A stretch of DNA of 25,935 bases from Coriobacteriia bacterium (GTDB lineage Bacteria > Actinomycetota > Coriobacteriia > Coriobacteriales > UMGS124). The notes beneath the pieces are model-generated. The model did not search any database, was not told the origin of the DNA, and saw nothing but the letters and a program-made list of their open reading frames with translations. The stretch lies in assembly GCA_018368455.1 (NCBI GenBank), contig JAGZEG010000024.1, positions 1-25,935 of the forward strand. Reading direction: 5' to 3'. A program made the position numbers and the translations under genes. Numbering within the stretch: the first letter of the stretch is position 1; each line of letters begins with the position of its first letter. Below are positions 22,977-25,935 of this stretch, piece by piece.

Positions 22977-24572
22977 CTATGCCTCGATGTCGAGCTTCGA
23001 CATATCCCCGAACGTGTACACCGGCACAAGCTTCGCCTCGTCGACGCCCGTGACGTTTGCCGTCGTGACGAGCAGACGCTTGTCGGTGAACATCGGGTAG
23101 AAGCAGCCGGTGTCGGCGACCTTGGCCTGGAGCTGTGCGTAGATCTCCTTGCGCTTCGCCTCGTCTGCCTCGGTGCGGCCCTGCGCGAAGAGCTCGTCGA
23201 TCTCCGGCTCGTCATAGTGCATGAAGTTATACGTCGCCGTCGTGCCGAACGTGGCGAAGTACGTGTCGGGGTCGATGCCGTTGACATAGCCGCCGAGGAA
23301 CACCTGCAGGTCGTTCTCCTCGGAGAGAAGCTTGCCATTGAGCGCGTTGGTTTCGAGGGCGTTCAGCGTCACGTTGAAGCCCGCCTCGCTGGCCTGCTCC
23401 TGCATCAGGATCGCGATGGTCTGGCGCATCGTATCGTCGGCGCCGTAGGAGATCGAGATACTCGGGTTCGCCTGGCCGGCCTGTGCCAGCAGCTCCTTGG
23501 CCTTGTCGACGTTGCGCGCGTACGTCTCGATGTCCGTCGTCGCAAACGCGTTGTTCGCCGGCAGGAACGAGACGTCTTCCTCGTAGTAGTCGGGCGACAG
23601 GCAGGCGGCAAGGGCGAGCGTCGGGCGGTCAAGCGAGAAGAAGAACGCCTTGCGGATGTTCTCGTCCGTGACGTTCTGCGCGTTGAACATCGCGTAGATG
23701 ACGCGGTTCTCGGAGTAGGGGTGCACGACGAGGCCCGAGCCCTCGACGTTCATCTGCTCGACTTGCGTGGCGGTTGCGGCCCAGGCGTTGACTTCGCCGG
23801 CCTGGATGGCCTGCATTGCCGTGTTCTCGTTGGAGATGACGCGCAGCACGACCGTGTCGACCTTCGGGGCGCCCAGGAAGTAGTCAGGATTGGCCGAGAA
23901 CGTCAGGTACTGGCCGACCTGGTACTCGTCGAGCTTGTAGGGGCCCGTGCCGACGCCCTGGGAGTTGACGTCGTTGTTCTCCCAGTCGCTGATGCCCTCG
24001 TAGAGGTGCTTGGGCGCGATGAAGATGCCGGAGAGCATCTCGGTGGCGCTGGCGTTGACCGTGGGGAACGTGACCGTGACGGTGAGGTCGTCCACCTTCT
24101 CGACAGCGACCTTGCCCTCGTCATAGACGAGCTGGCCGTACGTCGCACTGATCTCGTTGTTCTCCATGGCCTCGAGCGTGAACACGACGTCGTCGGCCGT
24201 GAAGGGCTCGCCGTCGTTCCACTTGACGCCCTCGCGCAGGTGGACGGTCAGCGTCTTGAGGTCGTCGGACTGCTCAAAGGACTCGGCGAGGAAGTAGCTG
24301 ATGCCGTCGACGTCGCACATCCACAGCGGCGAGTAGATGAGCTTGACGATCGTGAGGCCCACGCGGTCGGCCGACGTCATGACGTTGGGCGAGACGGTCG
24401 GGTCGAGCGGGATGGCGTACGTGAACGTCTTGCCGCCTTCGGAGGCGTAGGCGGGCGCGGCGTCGAGGCGCAGGCCGCCCAGGCCCAGCGAAGCAAGACC
24501 GGCGGCTGCCAGCGCGCCGGCGGTGGCTCCCACAAACGAACGGCGTGACAGCGTGGTGGAAGGATCGAACAC
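22977..24572 (-). CDS. Tat-exported oligopeptide ABC transporter binding protein (family 5)
   Basis: An extracytoplasmic binding protein of the DppA/OppA type. 531 aa from GTG 24572, which follows AAAAGGAG by 7 bases; the frame further upstream has no comparable start. The Tat signal is SRRSFV (9-14), with an Ala/Leu-Gly-rich core and a likely cut near AYA-SEG. Family motifs are FTYAIPLDPTVSPNV; HLREGVKWNDGEPFTADDVVFT; KHLYEGISDWENNDVNSQGVGTGPY; and a C-terminal FATFGTTATYNFMHYDEPEIDELFAQGR. No lipobox cysteine is present, so anchoring is unclear. The other transporter subunits are not in view. The nearest relative in the window is the divergent protein starting at 25135, with long shared stretches. 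Confidence 0.9.
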   Translation of the reverse strand: MFDPSTTLSRRSFVGATAGALAAAGLASLGLGGLRLDAAPAYASEGGKTFTYAIPLDPTVSPNVMTSADRVGLTIVKLIYSPLWMCDVDGISYFLAESFEQSDDLKTLTVHLREGVKWNDGEPFTADDVVFTLEAMENNEISATYGQLVYDEGKVAVEKVDDLTVTVTFPTVNASATEMLSGIFIAPKHLYEGISDWENNDVNSQGVGTGPYKLDEYQVGQYLTFSANPDYFLGAPKVDTVVLRVISNENTAMQAIQAGEVNAWAATATQVEQMNVEGSGLVVHPYSENRVIYAMFNAQNVTDENIRKAFFFSLDRPTLALAACLSPDYYEEDVSFLPANNAFATTDIETYARNVDKAKELLAQAGQANPSISISYGADDTMRQTIAILMQEQASEAGFNVTLNALETNALNGKLLSEENDLQVFLGGYVNGIDPDTYFATFGTTATYNFMHYDEPEIDELFAQGRTEADEAKRKEIYAQLQAKVADTGCFYPMFTDKRLLVTTANVTGVDEAKLVPVYTFGDMSKLDIEA

Positions 24573-24935
24573 GGAAGACTCCTTTTCTCGCAGACACTGA
24601 GAACGACGCGCCGTGCCAGACCCGTTCGGGGCCCCTGGAGCGGCGGTCGTCTGGCAAACCATAGCGCAACGGAAGCGACGCGTGTCCGGAAGTTGGAATC
24701 AATTTACTCTCGGCCGCTTCCTGTCGAACGCATCTGTAGGCGAGGTGATGCATTCGATCCCGGCCCTACAGGTTTGTTACGGATCGGTATCTAGATGCAC
24801 GCGCAGTGAGACCCGGTGTACTCCGTCGTGCTAAAGTAGCATCAACCCATAAAAGAAATGGGGTAATAAATCGGTCGTCTTGTGTTGACATATCGCAACG
24901 CAGGATGACCCGTGGTAACAAGGAGGTGCGCTTCC
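24573..24935. promoter_or_regulatory. Divergent region between the two peptide-binding genes
   Basis: The 363 bases hold a hyphenated inverted repeat CTGTAGG-N24-CCTACAG (24734-24771), a short palindrome TGCTA-aag-TAGCA (24829-24841), and CCCAT with ATGGG (24846-24862). A perfect -35, TTGACA, is at 24885-24890, but the matching -10 position (ACCCGT) is poor. A half-site ACTTCCGG, as in the palindrome near 8000, is at 24685-24692 on the minus strand. Confidence 0.4.
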
Positions 24936-25043
24936 GTGAGTACAGCAAGCAATGGACTCTCCACCATGGCGTCCGGCCGTCTCGGCCAGAACATCGAGCG
25001 CACCATGTGTGCCTGTCCTTTCATCGCGCGAATGTGTTGGTAG
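24936..25043 (+). CDS. Small ORF, 35 aa, candidate leader peptide
   Basis: GTG 24936 follows a near-perfect ribosome site, AAGGAGG, by 9 bases. That is far better than chance and as good as any in the window. The frame ends at TAG 25041-25043, 91 bases before the next gene. The product has a Ser/Thr/Gly/Asn-rich first half and ends in ERTMCACPFIARMCW, with three Cys, two Met and a final Trp within twelve residues. There is no signal sequence or membrane segment. Placed directly upstream of the peptide-binding gene on the same strand, it could be a regulatory leader peptide whose translation reports Cys, Met or Trp supply. A small functional or signal peptide, or a chance ORF, are alternatives. 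Confidence 0.45.
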   Translation: MSTASNGLSTMASGRLGQNIERTMCACPFIARMCW

Positions 25044-25134
25044 GAATTCGGTCCCCCTGTTCTGAATCCTCATGCATTGGCCGCGAGACTATCGCGTGCC
25101 CGACATCCCGCTGAATTTGAAAGGACGTCTCACC

Positions 25135-25935
25135 ATGCCTACGTCCGCCTCTGCCTCCCTGTCCCGTCGCAGCTTCCTTGGCCTTTCTGCGGCCGCTTCT
25201 GCCGCGCTGCTTGGCCTCGGCAGCCTCTCGTCGCTGACCCAGCTGGGCGCACCCAGCGTTGCCTACGCAGCTGACGGCGCCACGTTCACCTACGCCATTG
25301 CCGGCGACCCGAGTGTTTCGCCCAACGTCCTCACGACGTCGGATCGCTATGGCCTCATGACGCTCGAGCTCGTCTACTCGCACCTACTTACCGTTGAGGC
25401 TGACGGTACCGAGACGTTCTACCTCGCCGAGTCCTATGAGTGGTCCGACGACCAGCTCACGCTGACCGTCCACCTGCGCGAGGGCGTCAAGTGGAATGAC
25501 GGCGAGCCCTTCACGGCCGACGACGTCGTGTTCTCTTACGAGGCTAAGGAAGCAAACGAAGAGTCTAACGGCTACTCGAACCTTGTCTTCCCCGAGGGCA
25601 AGGTCGTCGTGGAGAAGGTCGACGACCTCACCGTCAACTTCACCTTCCCCTTCGTGAACCCGGCCGGTGTCGAGACGGTGGCCGGCGAGGGCTTCATTGC
25701 GCCCAAGCATCTCTATGAGGGCGTCAGCGACTGGGAGAACAACGACGTCAACTCCCGGGGCGTCGGCACGGGCCCCTACAAGCTCGAAGAATACGTTACG
25801 GGTCAGTACCTCAAGTTCACCGCAAACGAGAGCTACTTCGGCGGCGCGCCGAGCATCCCCAACGTCGTATTCCGCATCATCACGAACGAGAACACGGGCG
25901 TGCCGATCCAGGCCGGCGAGGTCAACGCCTGGATC
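25135..25935 (+). CDS. Tat-exported oligopeptide ABC binding protein, 5' part (cut by window end)
   Basis: The first 267 codons of a second family 5 (DppA/OppA type) binding protein. ATG 25135 follows AAAGGA by 9 bases. The Tat signal is SRRSFLG (10-16), with a Leu/Ala-rich core and a likely cut near AYA-ADG. The mature sequence FTYAIAGDPSVSPNVLTTSDRYG and HLREGVKWNDGEPFTADDVVFS, then KHLYEGVSDWENNDVNSRGVGTGPY, is nearly collinear with the divergent protein at 22977-24572, so the two are paralogues. It lacks a lipobox cysteine. The window ends inside the family segment ITNENTGVPIQAGEVNAWI. Permease and ATPase genes may follow outside the window. Confidence 0.92.
   Translation, partial: MPTSASASLSRRSFLGLSAAASAALLGLGSLSSLTQLGAPSVAYAADGATFTYAIAGDPSVSPNVLTTSDRYGLMTLELVYSHLLTVEADGTETFYLAESYEWSDDQLTLTVHLREGVKWNDGEPFTADDVVFSYEAKEANEESNGYSNLVFPEGKVVVEKVDDLTVNFTFPFVNPAGVETVAGEGFIAPKHLYEGVSDWENNDVNSRGVGTGPYKLEEYVTGQYLKFTANESYFGGAPSIPNVVFRIITNENTGVPIQAGEVNAWI

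Noticed and set aside
24885..24907. TTGACA as part of a full promoter for the small ORF
   Set aside because: The -10 position at 16-18 bases has no TATAAT-like sequence, and a start there would leave almost no leader before the ribosome site.

Overview
The window looks like chromosomal DNA of a high-GC, anaerobic gut-type actinobacterium of the Coriobacteriia, most likely Eggerthellaceae or a close relative. This is an inference from three things: high GC with GTG and ATG starts behind good Shine-Dalgarno sites; many exported proteins with twin-arginine (Tat) signals, including two FAD flavoproteins; and a LuxR-type regulator with a polytopic membrane N-terminus next to a flavoprotein, a pairing typical of that family. 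No transposase, phage gene or CRISPR array was seen.

Layout. 1-1950 (minus): nickel-pincer cofactor operon larE-larB-larC. larC runs off the left edge inside a long hexamer repeat that encodes alternating His-Glu. 2150-2345 (plus): promoter, tRNA-Thr(CGT) and terminator. 2540-4198 (minus): exported beta-helix protein, divergent from an M20/PepT-like peptidase (4538-5932, plus). 6264-7844 (minus): Tat-exported FAD oxidoreductase with a structured leader and two copies of a 14-bp palindrome upstream. 8171-9235 (minus): threonine-aldolase-type PLP enzyme, divergent from a Tat-exported FMN split-barrel protein (9479-10048).

10137-15420 is a visibly more AT-rich block: a LysR regulator, a Tat-exported TroA-like metal/cofactor-binding protein, and a translationally coupled pair made of a binding-protein-like protein without a signal peptide and a protein that fuses a HypB/UreG-like P-loop GTPase domain to an ABC ATPase. 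No permease is present. This is the best candidate here for an undescribed system, perhaps in metal or cofactor handling.

15526-17130 (minus) is the membrane LuxR regulator. It is divergent from a Tat-exported FAD/FMN reductase with a C-terminal covalent-flavin motif (17440-19437). 19655-22625 (plus): M18 aminopeptidase, then histidyl-tRNA synthetase with a ten-cysteine tail. 22977-24572 (minus) and 25135-25935 (plus, cut by the window end) are divergent paralogous oligopeptide-binding proteins. A 35-codon ORF with a strong ribosome site lies between them, ahead of the second.

Common themes are peptide and amino-acid use (M20 and M18 peptidases, two peptide-binding proteins, threonine aldolase), extracytoplasmic flavin redox chemistry, and metal handling (Lar proteins, TroA-like protein, GTPase-ABC fusion, Cys-rich HisS tail). 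Domain calls come from reading motifs by eye. No database search or folding program was run.
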